From positions 1 through 64,000 of the forward strand of contig JAJEJG010000020.1 of NCBI GenBank assembly GCA_022828225.1: a DNA stretch of 64,000 nucleotides, written 5' to 3'. Positions 45,524 through 54,978 of the stretch are shown here, in pieces (the stretch's first letter is position 1; each line of letters begins with the position of its first letter). Source of the DNA: Nitrospirales bacterium. Its GTDB lineage: Bacteria > Nitrospirota > Nitrospiria > Nitrospirales > UBA8639. Below the pieces are notes generated by a model. The model ran no database searches. It was not told where the DNA came from and was given only the letters and a program-made list of their open reading frames with translations. The translations under genes were made by a program, and so were the position numbers.

Positions 45524-45570
45524 GAAAGGCACTGCTGCAATGAACGAGCGTGCCAGTGTCGTTCCATTTA

Positions 45571-46233
45571 TTACCGCAATTCCCTAAAACGGACCCCGAC
45601 TTGCAAGGGCTTCCCCGTGGCGATGGTGCCGAAGGATTCTTTTTGCGGCGTGACCATGAATTGAGGCGGATCAAACACCAATCGGCCGGGTTGCGGCTCG
45701 AGTTGCTTGAGAGGCTGGAGTCTCACGGGTGAATGGTATTCTTCAACGTCCTGCCAAATTTCGGTCTGGGCCGCATGATTGCTGAGGATCACGTACAGGA
45801 CGTTCTCCTGTAGAAATATCCCTCCTGACGTAGTCAATTGATGCACGTGGGAAATCTCCCCGCGCTCATAAAAGGTCACCACTTCGTTCGGCTGCGCTTG
45901 CCCGAGCCCTTGAGCCAGCAGGGGCGCAAAAAATCCGATTTCGTTTGGACTGAAGACCGGATAACGGTCTGCCTCGCCCTTATCCAGCAACGGCAGGGAG
46001 AGGGCAGCGCTTTGACGCTCCACGTACAGCCCATTCATCACGTTGGCAATATCGGACTCCTTGAGATAAGCCGGATGTGAAAACGTCTGTCCCCGGCTGC
46101 TCTCGGAAACAATTTGAAGACCGACCTCCCGATTGGGATCTTCATAGACTTTCTGGGTCACGACGTGGGGAGTTCCGCCGCACGCAACGAGCAGCCACAC
46201 CATACAAAATCCAAGTCCTGCCAAGACTTTCAT
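45571..46233 (-). CDS. Hypothetical lipoprotein
   Basis: 220 residues from ATG 46231-46233. The signal ends in lipobox LVAC-GG, so it should be a lipoprotein. No domain is recognised. Ordered segments such as HPAYLKESDIANVMNGLYVE, FFAPLLAQGLGQAQPNEVVTFYE and ENVLYVILSNHAA suggest a globular beta-rich fold. A GTG four codons upstream is an alternative start. Confidence 0.75.
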   Translation of the reverse strand: MKVLAGLGFCMVWLLVACGGTPHVVTQKVYEDPNREVGLQIVSESSRGQTFSHPAYLKESDIANVMNGLYVERQSAALSLPLLDKGEADRYPVFSPNEIGFFAPLLAQGLGQAQPNEVVTFYERGEISHVHQLTTSGGIFLQENVLYVILSNHAAQTEIWQDVEEYHSPVRLQPLKQLEPQPGRLVFDPPQFMVTPQKESFGTIATGKPLQVGVRFRELR

Positions 46234-46487
46234 CCTTCCTCTCACTCCTTTCTTGAGAAAACGCGTTTTTCCGTGACGGATGGATGACGCATGCTCCCTC
46301 TCACCCGGCCCTCTCCCTCCAGAGACGAAGGTTTTCTGGGGCGAACTCTAGCATAACGTCACGGCGAATTTCCCTGTTCCTCCCATGGTGTTAAAGCAAA
46401 CTCGGCATTGTTTACTCATTCCTAACGCCAAGGACATCTTCCGTTTACATTGCATGGCTACGCTATCATGGGACAGAAAGGAAAACC

Positions 46488-46871
46488 ATGCTTCGCATCG
46501 AAAGACTCATGAGACGGAATCTGATTTCCGTTCAGAGCGATGAAACCGCGTTCGGGGTTAGCCTGCTCATGCGCGTCCTGAACGTCGGCAGCGTATTCGT
46601 GCAAGAGCAAGGTGACATCATCGGCATCGTCACCGAAACCGACATCGTCAAGAAGGTGGTGTCGATGAGCCGGATTCCCGAACACATACCGGTCACCCAA
46701 ATCATGAGCGCGCCGGTCATCGGCATCGACCAGGATCGCCCGGTCTTCGAAGCCGCCGAGATGATGCAACAACACGGCACGCGCCACTTGGCCGTGACGC
46801 GGGAAAACGAGATCGTCGGGGTTCTGTCCGTTCGAGACATGCTGCATCCCGTGGCCGTCGATGACCTCTAA
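46488..46871 (+). CDS. Two-CBS-domain protein
   Basis: 127 residues made of two CBS motifs (about 6-58 and 68-124). VFVQEQGDIIGIVTETDIVKKVV and HLAVTRENEIVGVLSVRDML are the typical adenosine-ligand-binding strands. There is no fused enzyme, so it is a free-standing sensor of ATP/AMP or similar. AAGGA precedes the ATG. Confidence 0.92.
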   Translation: MLRIERLMRRNLISVQSDETAFGVSLLMRVLNVGSVFVQEQGDIIGIVTETDIVKKVVSMSRIPEHIPVTQIMSAPVIGIDQDRPVFEAAEMMQQHGTRHLAVTRENEIVGVLSVRDMLHPVAVDDL

Positions 46872-46918
46872 CGACCGGGCTTCCGTTGTCCACCGCATCC
46901 AACTTGAGGTGTTATTTT

Positions 46919-47401
46919 ATGTCTTTTCTGACGCGCACGTTCTTTTCCGACATGACGACGATCTGGACGCACGGCACGAGAGTCGTGCTGAGTTTATTGA
47001 TTCTGACGCTCCTCATGGCGCTGACCGGCGGAGTCGTGAAAACCTTTATCGACCTCTATCTGCTGGTCTCCCAACCTTTGGAAGTGGTGTTCAGAAAAAT
47101 CATCGTGAATACCTTGCTGCTTCTGGCGATCGTCGAGGTGCTGAAAACAACCGTCACGTATTTTTCCGAAGGACGAGTCAAGGTGACCTTTATCGTCGAT
47201 ACGATTCTGGTGGTCATGTTGACCGAGGTCATTTCACAATGGTTTAAGGACGCCTCGCTCGATCGATGGCTGACCCTGGGAGGCATCTTGTTGGCACTTG
47301 CCATACTCCGAATTGTCGCGGTTTTGTGGTCCCCGACGAAATCCGATTCCATGCCGGAAGGCTTGCCGTCTCCGAAGACCCTCTCCATATCGGGGACCTG
47401 A
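46919..47401 (+). CDS. PsiE-like (phosphate-starvation-inducible) membrane protein
   Basis: 160 residues from ATG 46919 with GAGGTG upstream. Four membrane helices are visible, including VVLSLLILTLLMALTGGVV and IVNTLLLLAIVEVLK. The pattern with FSEGRVKVTFIVDTILVVMLTEV fits the PsiE/DUF2321-like phosphate-starvation-inducible family of unknown function. The neighbourhood of phosphate genes agrees, but no Pho box was seen directly upstream. Confidence 0.78.
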   Translation: MSFLTRTFFSDMTTIWTHGTRVVLSLLILTLLMALTGGVVKTFIDLYLLVSQPLEVVFRKIIVNTLLLLAIVEVLKTTVTYFSEGRVKVTFIVDTILVVMLTEVISQWFKDASLDRWLTLGGILLALAILRIVAVLWSPTKSDSMPEGLPSPKTLSISGT

Positions 47402-47495
47402 CCAGAGGAAGCGAGGTACTCCATAACGGGGCGTTGCTACCTTTCGCTTTTTTCCTTCAGCATCCTCTGTTAGAATTTTGCCTTGAGGTTCGCCC

Positions 47496-47999
47496 ATGGA
47501 GTGTATTTTATTCAGACACGGCATTGCCGCCGACTGGCGAGACTGGCAACGGGAGGATCACTCGCGTCCCTTGACCGATGAAGGCATCGAGAAAACGGAA
47601 AAGGCGGTAAAAGGTCTTATCCGGCTTGGCGTCAGCCCCACGCACCTCCTCTGCAGCCCCTACCTCCGGACCCGGCAAACCGCCGACATTGTCAAAAAAA
47701 CGCTGGAGTTCACCAGTCGCCCCCAATTGTGCCCCGAACTGCGACCGGACGCCTCACCGGAAGATGTCCTCAACGCGCTGACCTCGTTTTCCGAGGATGA
47801 CTGCGTGTTCTGCGTCGGCCATGAACCGCTTCTTGGGCATACCGCCGGAGCCATGGTGTTGGGCCAGCCCGTTTCAGGATTATCGTTTAAAAAAGCCGGA
47901 GCATGTTGCATCCGGTTTCACGGAAAGCCCCGAAGCGGAAACGGCGTGTTGTACTGGTGGCTGGAACCCGCCCAACTCAGGAAACTGGCGAAAAGTTAA
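47496..47999 (+). CDS. sixA: Phosphohistidine phosphatase SixA-like
   Basis: 167 residues of the histidine phosphatase superfamily. The catalytic RHG is at 7-9, the second histidine is in CVGHEPLLG, and SPYLRTRQTA holds the supporting arginines. SixA proteins remove phosphate from phosphohistidine or related substrates. It converges on the ppx gene, with a composite inverted repeat between them. Confidence 0.9.
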   Translation: MECILFRHGIAADWRDWQREDHSRPLTDEGIEKTEKAVKGLIRLGVSPTHLLCSPYLRTRQTADIVKKTLEFTSRPQLCPELRPDASPEDVLNALTSFSEDDCVFCVGHEPLLGHTAGAMVLGQPVSGLSFKKAGACCIRFHGKPRSGNGVLYWWLEPAQLRKLAKS

Positions 48000-48025
48000 T
48001 CGCTCCGGGGGCAAGACCTTTTTCG

Positions 48026-48124
48026 TTCCCCTCCTTTGTAAGGAGGGGTAGGGGAGGTAGAGGCCTGGGAGCCCCATGGACAGCCAGTTCTACCCCTCCT
48101 GGCCTCCCCTTACAAAGGGGAGGA
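48026..48124. repeat. Composite inverted repeat between sixA and ppx
   Basis: Two arms, CCCCTCCTTTGTAAGGAGGGG and CCTCCCCTTACAAAGGGGAGG-like, each form their own hairpin and together with flanking CTACCCC/GGGGAGGTAG form a larger one. It lies between convergent genes. Confidence 0.7.
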
Positions 48125-48163
48125 AAGAGGAGAGCCGTTTTGTTCTTTCGGGCTGGTGTTGAC

Positions 48164-49729
48164 TCATTCCGCCGCGTTTGTAGAAAGCCCGGGTTCCACC
48201 TCAACGGTGAACGTGACCTCCCGCCCGAATACTTTCTGAAACAGGTCCGCTCGTGATTGCGCGGTCCAGATTTCCAACTCGGAGTCGGCAAGGGCCTTCA
48301 AGTCGATGTTCACTTTTTTCCCGAGCGTCACGTTTACGTCCCGGATTATGGAAAAATGACTGCGATCCAAGCCATCAGCAATGCGCAAGAACGCGCTGAG
48401 CGCCTCCAGGACCCTTCGCTTGCCGGGTGAAAGGACTTTGTAAGGCAGGTGTTGGGGCCCGGGTAATGAGCGACGGTGATACCGGGCCACGTTGGCGATC
48501 ATCTCGATTTCTTCGACCGTAAAACCGGCCAAGTCGCTGTTCGTAATCAGATAATAACTGTGCTTGTGGTGTTGGCGCGGATTGATGGCGTACCCCACGT
48601 CGTGAAGCAATGCAGCATGTTCCAGACACTCGCGTTCCTGGTCGGCCATGCCGTGCAGGGATTGGGTTTGATCAAACAGCGACAGAGCCAATTTCGCCAC
48701 GTGATGGGAATGCGTCTGGGGATAGTGACAGCGTCTGGCCAAGGCCACGACGTTGCGCAATCGAAAATTCGGAATTTCCTGCTCGATCAGCAGGCCTTCC
48801 TGGTTCTTCTGGATAAAATCGTACACCAAGCCTTCACGCATGGCTTTGTCGCTGATTGTCACCTCCTTATGCCCAACGGCTTCGAGACAGTGGCGAACCA
48901 CCGACGTCGCCGCCAGCAGCGTATCCACCCGTCGCGGGTCCAGACCCGGAACCCTAAGCCGCGTGTCCACGTCGCTCGTCGCGAGCCGTTGCTCGACGGC
49001 ACGAATCTCTTTCAGGGTAATGGTCGAGAGATTGATCTGGGGAATGGGATAACCGGTCCGTTCCAGATAAATGATTTCCGCCAGGTTCGACGCCATGCCG
49101 GAAGAAATCACGATTCGATCAAACTCAGGCTGACGAAATCGCTCCAAGGCGGCTTCCAGTTCCTTTGCGATCATGTCGTGCATGGCCCGCAGTTTGGCCT
49201 TTGGAGGCGGCGCTTTGGTCAAGAACAGATCTTTCAGGCGAATGGCACCGAGCTTGAGACTCTCGGCGTGCAGCAGACGCTTCCTATTTCCCGCGATGAT
49301 TTCGACCGAGCCTCCACCCACGTCCACCAGGAGCGTCGGCCGGTCCGTCAAATCCATGCTCTGACGCACACCCAGGTAAATGAGGCGGGCTTCTTCCTGA
49401 CCCGTGATGACTTTGACGCGAACACCCGTGTTCTCGGACACCTCCTCGACAAATTGGCCGCTGTTGCGCGCTTCACGAACCGCGCTGGTCGCCGCCATCA
49501 GGATGCGATCAAATCCTTTATTCCGTGCCAGCGTCGTCAGGTTCTTCAGGACTTCAACCCCTCGCGCTCTCGATTCCGCGGACAAACGCCGCTGGCGAAA
49601 CGTCCCATCGCCCAGACGGGTCATATCCTTGAACCGGTCCAGAATCTTGTAGGAGCCATCAGGTTCGGCTTCCGCCAACACCATGTGGATCGAATTGGTC
49701 CCGATATCTATGACGGCGATCTTCGACAT
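48164..49729 (-). CDS. ppx: Ppx/GppA family exopolyphosphatase
   Basis: 521 residues from ATG 49727-49729. The ASKHA fold shows AVIDIGTNSIHMV near the N-terminus and the second phosphate-binding DVGGGSVEI; a C-terminal HD-type domain carries HAALLHDVGY. The enzyme removes phosphate from polyphosphate or pppGpp; context with ppk and CHAD genes favours polyphosphate. Upstream in-frame codons are translated repeat. Confidence 0.92.
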   Translation of the reverse strand: MSKIAVIDIGTNSIHMVLAEAEPDGSYKILDRFKDMTRLGDGTFRQRRLSAESRARGVEVLKNLTTLARNKGFDRILMAATSAVREARNSGQFVEEVSENTGVRVKVITGQEEARLIYLGVRQSMDLTDRPTLLVDVGGGSVEIIAGNRKRLLHAESLKLGAIRLKDLFLTKAPPPKAKLRAMHDMIAKELEAALERFRQPEFDRIVISSGMASNLAEIIYLERTGYPIPQINLSTITLKEIRAVEQRLATSDVDTRLRVPGLDPRRVDTLLAATSVVRHCLEAVGHKEVTISDKAMREGLVYDFIQKNQEGLLIEQEIPNFRLRNVVALARRCHYPQTHSHHVAKLALSLFDQTQSLHGMADQERECLEHAALLHDVGYAINPRQHHKHSYYLITNSDLAGFTVEEIEMIANVARYHRRSLPGPQHLPYKVLSPGKRRVLEALSAFLRIADGLDRSHFSIIRDVNVTLGKKVNIDLKALADSELEIWTAQSRADLFQKVFGREVTFTVEVEPGLSTNAAE

Positions 49730-49760
49730 CGCGTGACCTGCAGTTAGATTCCGATTTGCT

Positions 49761-49795
49761 CCCTCACCCCAGCCCTCTCCCGCGTGGAGAGGGAG
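49761..49795. repeat. CCCTCACCCC/CCCTCTCCC palindrome before ppx
   Basis: Copy of the family at 19768-19805, between the inositol-monophosphatase-like gene and ppx; it explains the false upstream extension of the ppx frame. Confidence 0.6.
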
Positions 49796-49815
49796 CAAGA
49801 AGTCTCAATCTCCTG

Positions 49816-50601
49816 CTAGAAATGCAGTAAGGCAACCAGTTGTTCGACCAGTTTCGGCGCTCCGAACAGGGCATCAATCTTGTGCTCCACGCGAGACGGA
49901 CGAGTGATGACCATCCCGCCGGCCTCTTCAATCAGAACTTGGGTGGCAGCAGCGTCCCAGGGATTGAGAGACGGGTCGACCATGGCGCCGACTGATCCGT
50001 CGATCACCAGCGTATGGCCGAAACAATCCGTATAGCCACGAAGGTACGGGCACGTGCCGGCCAATTGCCGGAACATCTCTTCGCAACCCGCACTGATGAA
50101 TTGGGCAATATCTCCTGTTGCAATAATACTGGTTGCAAGCTCCGTTTCCCCGGAAACCGAAACGGCCGTCCCGTTACAGAAACTTCCCAAACCTCGAGCT
50201 GCACTATAGGTCCGGTTCAGCGTGGGTAAATGGATCACCCCGATCAACGCCTTGTCGGTTTCCCGGTCCTCCAACGCCACGATCGTGCCGAATAAAGGGA
50301 TCCGGTTCACGAACGAGCGTGTGCCATCGATGGGATCGATCAACCAGCGATAGCGCGCCTTGCTTCCTTTCTCGCCAAACTCTTCGCCCAGAACGTCAAA
50401 ATCCGCGGCGACCGGGTCCCCCTGCAACACGCTCCGAATCGCGGTTTCCGCTTCGCGGTCCGCAACGCTTACGGGAGAGCCATCGTCTTTCCGTTCGACG
50501 TGAAGGGCGCGATCCGCAAAATAGTCGAGCAGCATCCCAGCCGGCGTTTGCGCAGCACGGATTGACAGATCCAGCAGGCGTTTTAGTTCGGCGGTGTCCA
50601 T
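49816..50601 (-). CDS. hisN: Inositol monophosphatase family, probable histidinol-phosphatase HisN
   Basis: 261 residues. Metal ligands are in GEEFG (E73, E74), DPIDGT (D89, D92) and NPWDAAA. The family includes inositol phosphatases, CysQ and the histidinol phosphatase HisN. Absence of the phosphatase domain in HisB here, and the sequence around YRWLIDPIDGTRSFV, make HisN likely, but inositol or PAP phosphatase remain possible. It stands upstream of ppx on the same strand. Confidence 0.78.
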   Translation of the reverse strand: MDTAELKRLLDLSIRAAQTPAGMLLDYFADRALHVERKDDGSPVSVADREAETAIRSVLQGDPVAADFDVLGEEFGEKGSKARYRWLIDPIDGTRSFVNRIPLFGTIVALEDRETDKALIGVIHLPTLNRTYSAARGLGSFCNGTAVSVSGETELATSIIATGDIAQFISAGCEEMFRQLAGTCPYLRGYTDCFGHTLVIDGSVGAMVDPSLNPWDAAATQVLIEEAGGMVITRPSRVEHKIDALFGAPKLVEQLVALLHF

Positions 50602-50650
50602 AAGAGTCTCACGTTCGGGTCGTAGCGTCGGTTTTCATGAACTCGTGACA

Positions 50651-50679
50651 ATGTAACACCGGGGCCACGGCAATGTAAC
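50651..50679 (+). promoter_or_regulatory. Possible PhoB half-sites before the CYTH-CHAD gene
   Basis: Two ATGTAAC copies (50651-50657, 50673-50679) are 22 bp apart, twice the 11-bp Pho-box spacing; the expected middle half-site is weak. They lie between hisN-like and CYTH-CHAD genes about 140 bp from the latter. A promoter-like TTGTTT-N18-TATTTT is at 50752-50781. Confidence 0.3.
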
Positions 50680-50815
50680 CCTCAGATTTTACATTGTCCC
50701 GAACAACCATGAATAAGGCTTTTCAAGTAAGTACACGCGTTCAATCTCCCTTTGTTTTTCTATCAACCGTCGTGCTATTTTAGAAGATTCCCCGTATCGT
50801 TAATTGTTACACACC

Positions 50816-52264
50816 ATGGAAAGCGCTCTACGGCAAACTCCTGAGCGGGAAGTCAAGCTCAAGACGAACCACCCGTTTCGCTTGCCCCATTTTCCGGGCG
50901 AGCCGCTGCCGCCTCGCCTGTTCACCTCCACCTATTTCGATACCGTTGATCACAGACTGGCCCAACTTGGGATGACGCTCTGTCGCAGAACCGAAAACCA
51001 CCGGGTCTTGTGGCAACTGAACCTCCCGAGATCCGCCGCCCGGTTGGAAGTGAAGATGGCATCAGGCCGCTCGACCCCGCCGGCACCGTTGGAAGATCTA
51101 CTGTTTGCCTTGTTACGACGCGAACCATTGACGGCCGTTGCAAAACTCCGGACGCGCCGCTCCGGCATCAGGATTCAACCTCTTGATAGGCCCATCGCCG
51201 ACGTGATTATCGACGAAGTCAGGATTCTCAATGGCCGGCGAGTCGTCGGACATCTGAACGAGATCGAAGTCGAACGCCGCTCGGGCAAGGACAAGGAACT
51301 TGCCGCGGTCGTGACGGCCCTTCGCCAAGCAGGAGCGTACGAGGGAGATGGCCGTCCTCAAGTCGTTCAGGCCTTGAATCTGATTGTTTCGAGTCCCTCC
51401 CCTTCTATCTCAGCGCCCCTATCGGAACGATTCAAAACCATTCTGCAAACACAGCTTCGGCATATCCTGCTCCACGACCCCGGGACGCGACTCGGCAAAG
51501 ACTCGGAAGAACTTCACCAGATGCGCGTCGGGATCAGAAGGTTTCGCGCAATACTCCGCACGGCGAGGGCCTTACTGGAACCGGAATGGTATGCATCTCT
51601 GCAAGAGGAACTCCTATGGCTGGGTACGAGGCTGGGAACCGTCCGGGACCAGGATGTCCTGCTCGACCGGCTGTATACGGAAGCCGACGTCCTTTCTCCG
51701 GCTGAAAGAAAAATTTTCGAACGACTATTGACCACGTTCGAAACTCATCGCTCCCAAGCCCGCATGCAATTACTCGACACCCTTCGCAGCGATCGCTACC
51801 TGAATCTCTTGAGACGCCTGGAAGAGGCGACCCAAGCTCCAGCCTTGCGTGAGGCGCCCGAGAGTTCCCTGATACACTTGGCTGCCCAAGAATTCAAACA
51901 ATTGATCAAAGCAGGCAAGCGTGGGAATGCCGAACCCTCAGACCAGGAACTTCATCAATTGAGAATCCGTACCAAACGGACCCGATATGTTGCCGAACTC
52001 GCTCTTGAACCCATGGGGAAACCCGCGATACGGTTCGTCCGCCAAACCAAACGGAACCAGGATCTTCTGGGTGATCACCAGGACGCCGTCTTTACGGAGG
52101 AGAGACTCCGGCAATTGCTCCAAACGACCCGTGGCGTGAAGACCGCGTTTGCAATCGGGCAGATCATCGAGCGCCTCCGGGCTCGCCGACGCCGGACAAG
52201 AGCGATGTTTCCACGAGAATGGGCCAAACTCAAAAAGCGCGGCCGTGAGGTCTTTGCCCTATGA
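50816..52264 (+). CDS. CYTH-CHAD domain polyphosphate-associated protein
   Basis: 482 residues. Residues about 1-185 are a CYTH (triphosphate tunnel) domain with EREVKLK and EVKMASG and EIEVERRS; residues about 200-480 are a CHAD domain with the conserved histidine-arginine clusters HQMRVGIRRFR and HQLRIRTKRTRY. CHAD domains bind polyphosphate and CYTH enzymes hydrolyse triphosphates. It is directly upstream of ppk, so a role in granule formation or short-chain polyphosphate hydrolysis is likely. ATG 50816 was preferred over TTG 50804. Confidence 0.9.
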   Translation: MESALRQTPEREVKLKTNHPFRLPHFPGEPLPPRLFTSTYFDTVDHRLAQLGMTLCRRTENHRVLWQLNLPRSAARLEVKMASGRSTPPAPLEDLLFALLRREPLTAVAKLRTRRSGIRIQPLDRPIADVIIDEVRILNGRRVVGHLNEIEVERRSGKDKELAAVVTALRQAGAYEGDGRPQVVQALNLIVSSPSPSISAPLSERFKTILQTQLRHILLHDPGTRLGKDSEELHQMRVGIRRFRAILRTARALLEPEWYASLQEELLWLGTRLGTVRDQDVLLDRLYTEADVLSPAERKIFERLLTTFETHRSQARMQLLDTLRSDRYLNLLRRLEEATQAPALREAPESSLIHLAAQEFKQLIKAGKRGNAEPSDQELHQLRIRTKRTRYVAELALEPMGKPAIRFVRQTKRNQDLLGDHQDAVFTEERLRQLLQTTRGVKTAFAIGQIIERLRARRRRTRAMFPREWAKLKKRGREVFAL

Positions 52265-52298
52265 CATGCTTGAGCAGATATGACAAACGTCAAACCCT

Positions 52299-52415
52299 CT
52301 ACCTCCCCTCGCCCCTCCTTACCCTTCGACTGCGCTCAGGGCAGGCAAAGGAGGGGAACAAGAAAGCATTGGCCGTCTTTTCCTCCCCTTTGTAAGGGGA
52401 GGTTAGGAGGGGTAG
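52299..52415. repeat. Composite inverted repeat interrupted by a 24-bp unit
   Basis: Left module CTACCTCCCC...CCCCTCCTTAC-AAAGGAGGGG and right module CCTCCCCTTTGTAAGGGGAGG as at 63654-63745, but the left palindrome is opened after CTCCTTAC by exactly 24 bp (52323-52346) beginning CCTTCGACTGCGCTCAGG. Confidence 0.8.
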
Positions 52416-52455
52416 AACCGCACCCGCATGACGCAATACACCCGAGGTAACTGCC

Positions 52456-54606
52456 ATGACAATCGGTTCCGCTGAAACCCAATACCCAGCCGCTTCTTCT
52501 ACGCCGGACTTTGATGACCCCAAGCTGTATTTAAATCGTGAACTGAGTTGGCTCCAATTCAACGCACGAGTACTGGAGGAAGCGGAAGATCGGCAGAACC
52601 CGCTGTTGGAGCGGGTCAAGTTTATGTCGATTTTTTCGAGCAACCTGGATGAATTTTTCATGATCAGGATCTCCGGACTAAGGGAACAGTTATCGGGGGG
52701 AGTGCGTGAAGGTCCTCCGGACGGCATGACCACATCAGAACAATTGGCGGCCATTCGGCAGGAGGTCCTCTGTCAACTGGCCAGGTTTTCAGACTGCTGG
52801 CAGAACGACATCCTGCCTAAGCTCAACACCCAGGACGTGTACGTTCTTCGCTACCACCAACTGAAACCGAAACAACAACAATTATTGCGCGGGTATTTTT
52901 CCAAAGAAATCTTTCCTGCACTCACCCCCTTGGCTTTCGACCCTTCCCATCCGTTCCCCCATATTTCCAACCTGAGTTTGAATCTGGCCGTTGTGGGGAA
53001 GGATCCCGAGCGGGGAGACTGTTTCGCCCGCGTGAAGATTCCAAATGTTTTCCCGCGTCTTGTCCGCATTCCCAACGAAGACATGGTGGATGAGTCTGAG
53101 CAATTGGGCCTGCCCGACTCAGGAGCCGACAATTTCGTCTGGCTCGAAGACGTTGTCGCCGCCAATCTCGACCTGCTGTTCCCGGGAATCACCATTATCG
53201 CTGCCTACGTCTTTCGTGTGACACGCGATGCCGATTTCGAAATCGAAGAAGATGAGGCAGACGATTTGTTGGCTTCGATAGAAGAACAAGTGGACAACCG
53301 TCACTTCGGCTCTGTGATCAGGCTGGAAATCGATCAGGCGACGCCTGATCACATCCGGGACATCCTGATCAGGAATCTCTCTCTGGCTCCGTACCAGGTT
53401 TACACGCAGGACCTGCCGCTGGGCCTGTCCAGCCTCATGGAGCTCACTAGGATTGAGCATCCGGATTTGAAATATCCACCGTTCGTTCCGGAGATCCCGG
53501 AGGCCCTCAGCAAGAAGGAAAACCTGTTCGCAATCATCCGGCGTGGTGACGTCGCGTTGTACCATCCCTACGACAGTTTCACCCCGGTTGTTGATTTCGT
53601 GCGCGAGGCGGCAAGCGATCCCAACGTGCTGGCCATCAAACAGACTCTCTATCGGGTGGGAGCCAACTCCCCGATCGTGGAGGCGTTAATGGACGCGCGA
53701 GTGAACGGGAAACAGGTCGCGGTCCTGCTGGAGCTCAAGGCGCGATTCGATGAAGAGAACAACATCGAATGGGCCCGGAAACTGGAAGATGAGGGCATCC
53801 ACGTGGTGTATGGGGTCTTCGGGCTGAAAACTCACGCCAAGATGTGCCTGGTCATCCGGCGCGACGAGGACAGCATCCGGCGGTACGTCCATCTGGGCAC
53901 GGGCAACTATAATCCGGTGACGAGCCGGATGTATACCGATCTCAGCTTCTTGACCTGCGACGCAGCCATGGGGGCGGACGTGGCCGATCTCTTCAACTCG
54001 TTAACCGGTTACTCCCGTAAGAATTCCTATGCCAAACTGCTCGTGGCGCCCCAATTGATGCGGGAACAAATTCTGGAACGGATCGAGCGGGAGATTCAAC
54101 GGCACAAGGACAAGGGAGATGGATACTTGGCGTTCAAAATGAACGCGCTCGTGGACACACAGTGTATTCAAGCGCTCTATCGGGCGTCCCAAGCCGGTGT
54201 CAAGATCGACCTGCAAGTTCGAGGAGTCTGCGGGCTTCGTCCGGGAATTCCCGGGATCAGTGAAACGATCGCCGTCACCTCGGTCGTCGGACGATTCCTG
54301 GAACACGCACGGCTTTATTATTTCCGCAATGGCGGACAGGAAGAACTCTTTCTCGGGAGCGCCGACCTCATGCCCCGCAACCTGGACCGGCGCGTGGAAC
54401 TCCTGTTCCCGATCGAGTCACCGCACCTGCGGAAAATCCTGGTAGAGGACCTCCTTCAAGTTGCTCTTCACGACAACGTCAAGGCCCGCCAACTGCTGTC
54501 GAACGGGGACTATACCCGTCTCCAGCTCGCCCCCGAGCATGCCCCCCTCGGCTCTCAGGATTGGTTTCTGGAAAATTGGAAGAGCCGCGGCACGGGTGCC
54601 TTGTAA
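52456..54606 (+). CDS. ppk: Polyphosphate kinase 1
   Basis: 716 residues. PPK1 reversibly polymerises the gamma-phosphate of ATP into polyphosphate. The N-domain begins YLNRELSWLQFNARVL; YHPYDSF and the first catalytic histidine region GLKTHAKMCLVIRR lie in the C1 phospholipase-D-like domain, with GTGNYNP following, and the second histidine in the C2 domain. Length is normal. It is downstream of the CYTH-CHAD gene with a repeat between them. Confidence 0.96.
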   Translation: MTIGSAETQYPAASSTPDFDDPKLYLNRELSWLQFNARVLEEAEDRQNPLLERVKFMSIFSSNLDEFFMIRISGLREQLSGGVREGPPDGMTTSEQLAAIRQEVLCQLARFSDCWQNDILPKLNTQDVYVLRYHQLKPKQQQLLRGYFSKEIFPALTPLAFDPSHPFPHISNLSLNLAVVGKDPERGDCFARVKIPNVFPRLVRIPNEDMVDESEQLGLPDSGADNFVWLEDVVAANLDLLFPGITIIAAYVFRVTRDADFEIEEDEADDLLASIEEQVDNRHFGSVIRLEIDQATPDHIRDILIRNLSLAPYQVYTQDLPLGLSSLMELTRIEHPDLKYPPFVPEIPEALSKKENLFAIIRRGDVALYHPYDSFTPVVDFVREAASDPNVLAIKQTLYRVGANSPIVEALMDARVNGKQVAVLLELKARFDEENNIEWARKLEDEGIHVVYGVFGLKTHAKMCLVIRRDEDSIRRYVHLGTGNYNPVTSRMYTDLSFLTCDAAMGADVADLFNSLTGYSRKNSYAKLLVAPQLMREQILERIEREIQRHKDKGDGYLAFKMNALVDTQCIQALYRASQAGVKIDLQVRGVCGLRPGIPGISETIAVTSVVGRFLEHARLYYFRNGGQEELFLGSADLMPRNLDRRVELLFPIESPHLRKILVEDLLQVALHDNVKARQLLSNGDYTRLQLAPEHAPLGSQDWFLENWKSRGTGAL

Positions 54607-54699
54607 CGTTTTCAGTCGTCTTTGCTTTTTTCTGTCATCCCCGACCTGATCGGGGATCCAGCGTCTTTGTCTTCATCTCCCTCTCCCCTTGCCCTTCCT

Positions 54700-54816
54700 C
54701 TACCTCCCCTTTGTAAGGGGAGGATAGGTGGGGTAGAGCCGAAGCGTACCCGGAGCAGGGTTCGCCATGATAGCCTCAAGCTCTACCTCCCCTCGCCCCT
54801 CCTTACAAAGGAGGGG
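54700..54816. repeat. Composite inverted repeat between ppk and PIN gene
   Basis: Two palindromic modules, CCTCCCCTTTGTAAGGGGAGG and CCCCTCCTTACAAAGGAGGGG, in opposite order to 52299-52415; here neither is interrupted. Confidence 0.7.
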
Positions 54817-54919
54817 AATTTAAGAATGACCCCTCGCCCTTGGTGGGAGAGGGCCTGCCTCAAGTCTGTCATTCCCGCAAGTCGTTAGCGGGAATGACCG
54901 AATGTGAAGAACCCCGTAG

Positions 54920-54945
54920 GTCAAGGTAGGGTAGCGTAACCTGAC
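54920..54945. repeat. 26-bp GTCRGGTTA element without insert, copy 1
   Basis: GTCAAGGTA-GGGTAGCG-TAACCTGAC. This is the 50-bp family minus exactly 24 bp after GTAGC. Confidence 0.65.
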
Positions 54946-54978
54946 AGCCTTGCTTTTGCTCAGCGTGCGGCAAAAATC

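Larger units (their letters stand above)
54607..54978. other. Repeat-filled gap after ppk
   Basis: No gene. It contains, in order, a copy of the CCCCGACCTGATCGGGG repeat (54632-54675), a composite inverted repeat (54700-54816), a CATTCCCGC/GCGGGAATG hairpin (about 54866-54895) and a short GTCAAGGTA/TAACCTGAC element (54920-54945). Confidence 0.7.

Noticed and set aside
48476-49747. 423-codon open frame antisense to ppx
   Set aside because: Shadow of a well-conserved gene; no family features.
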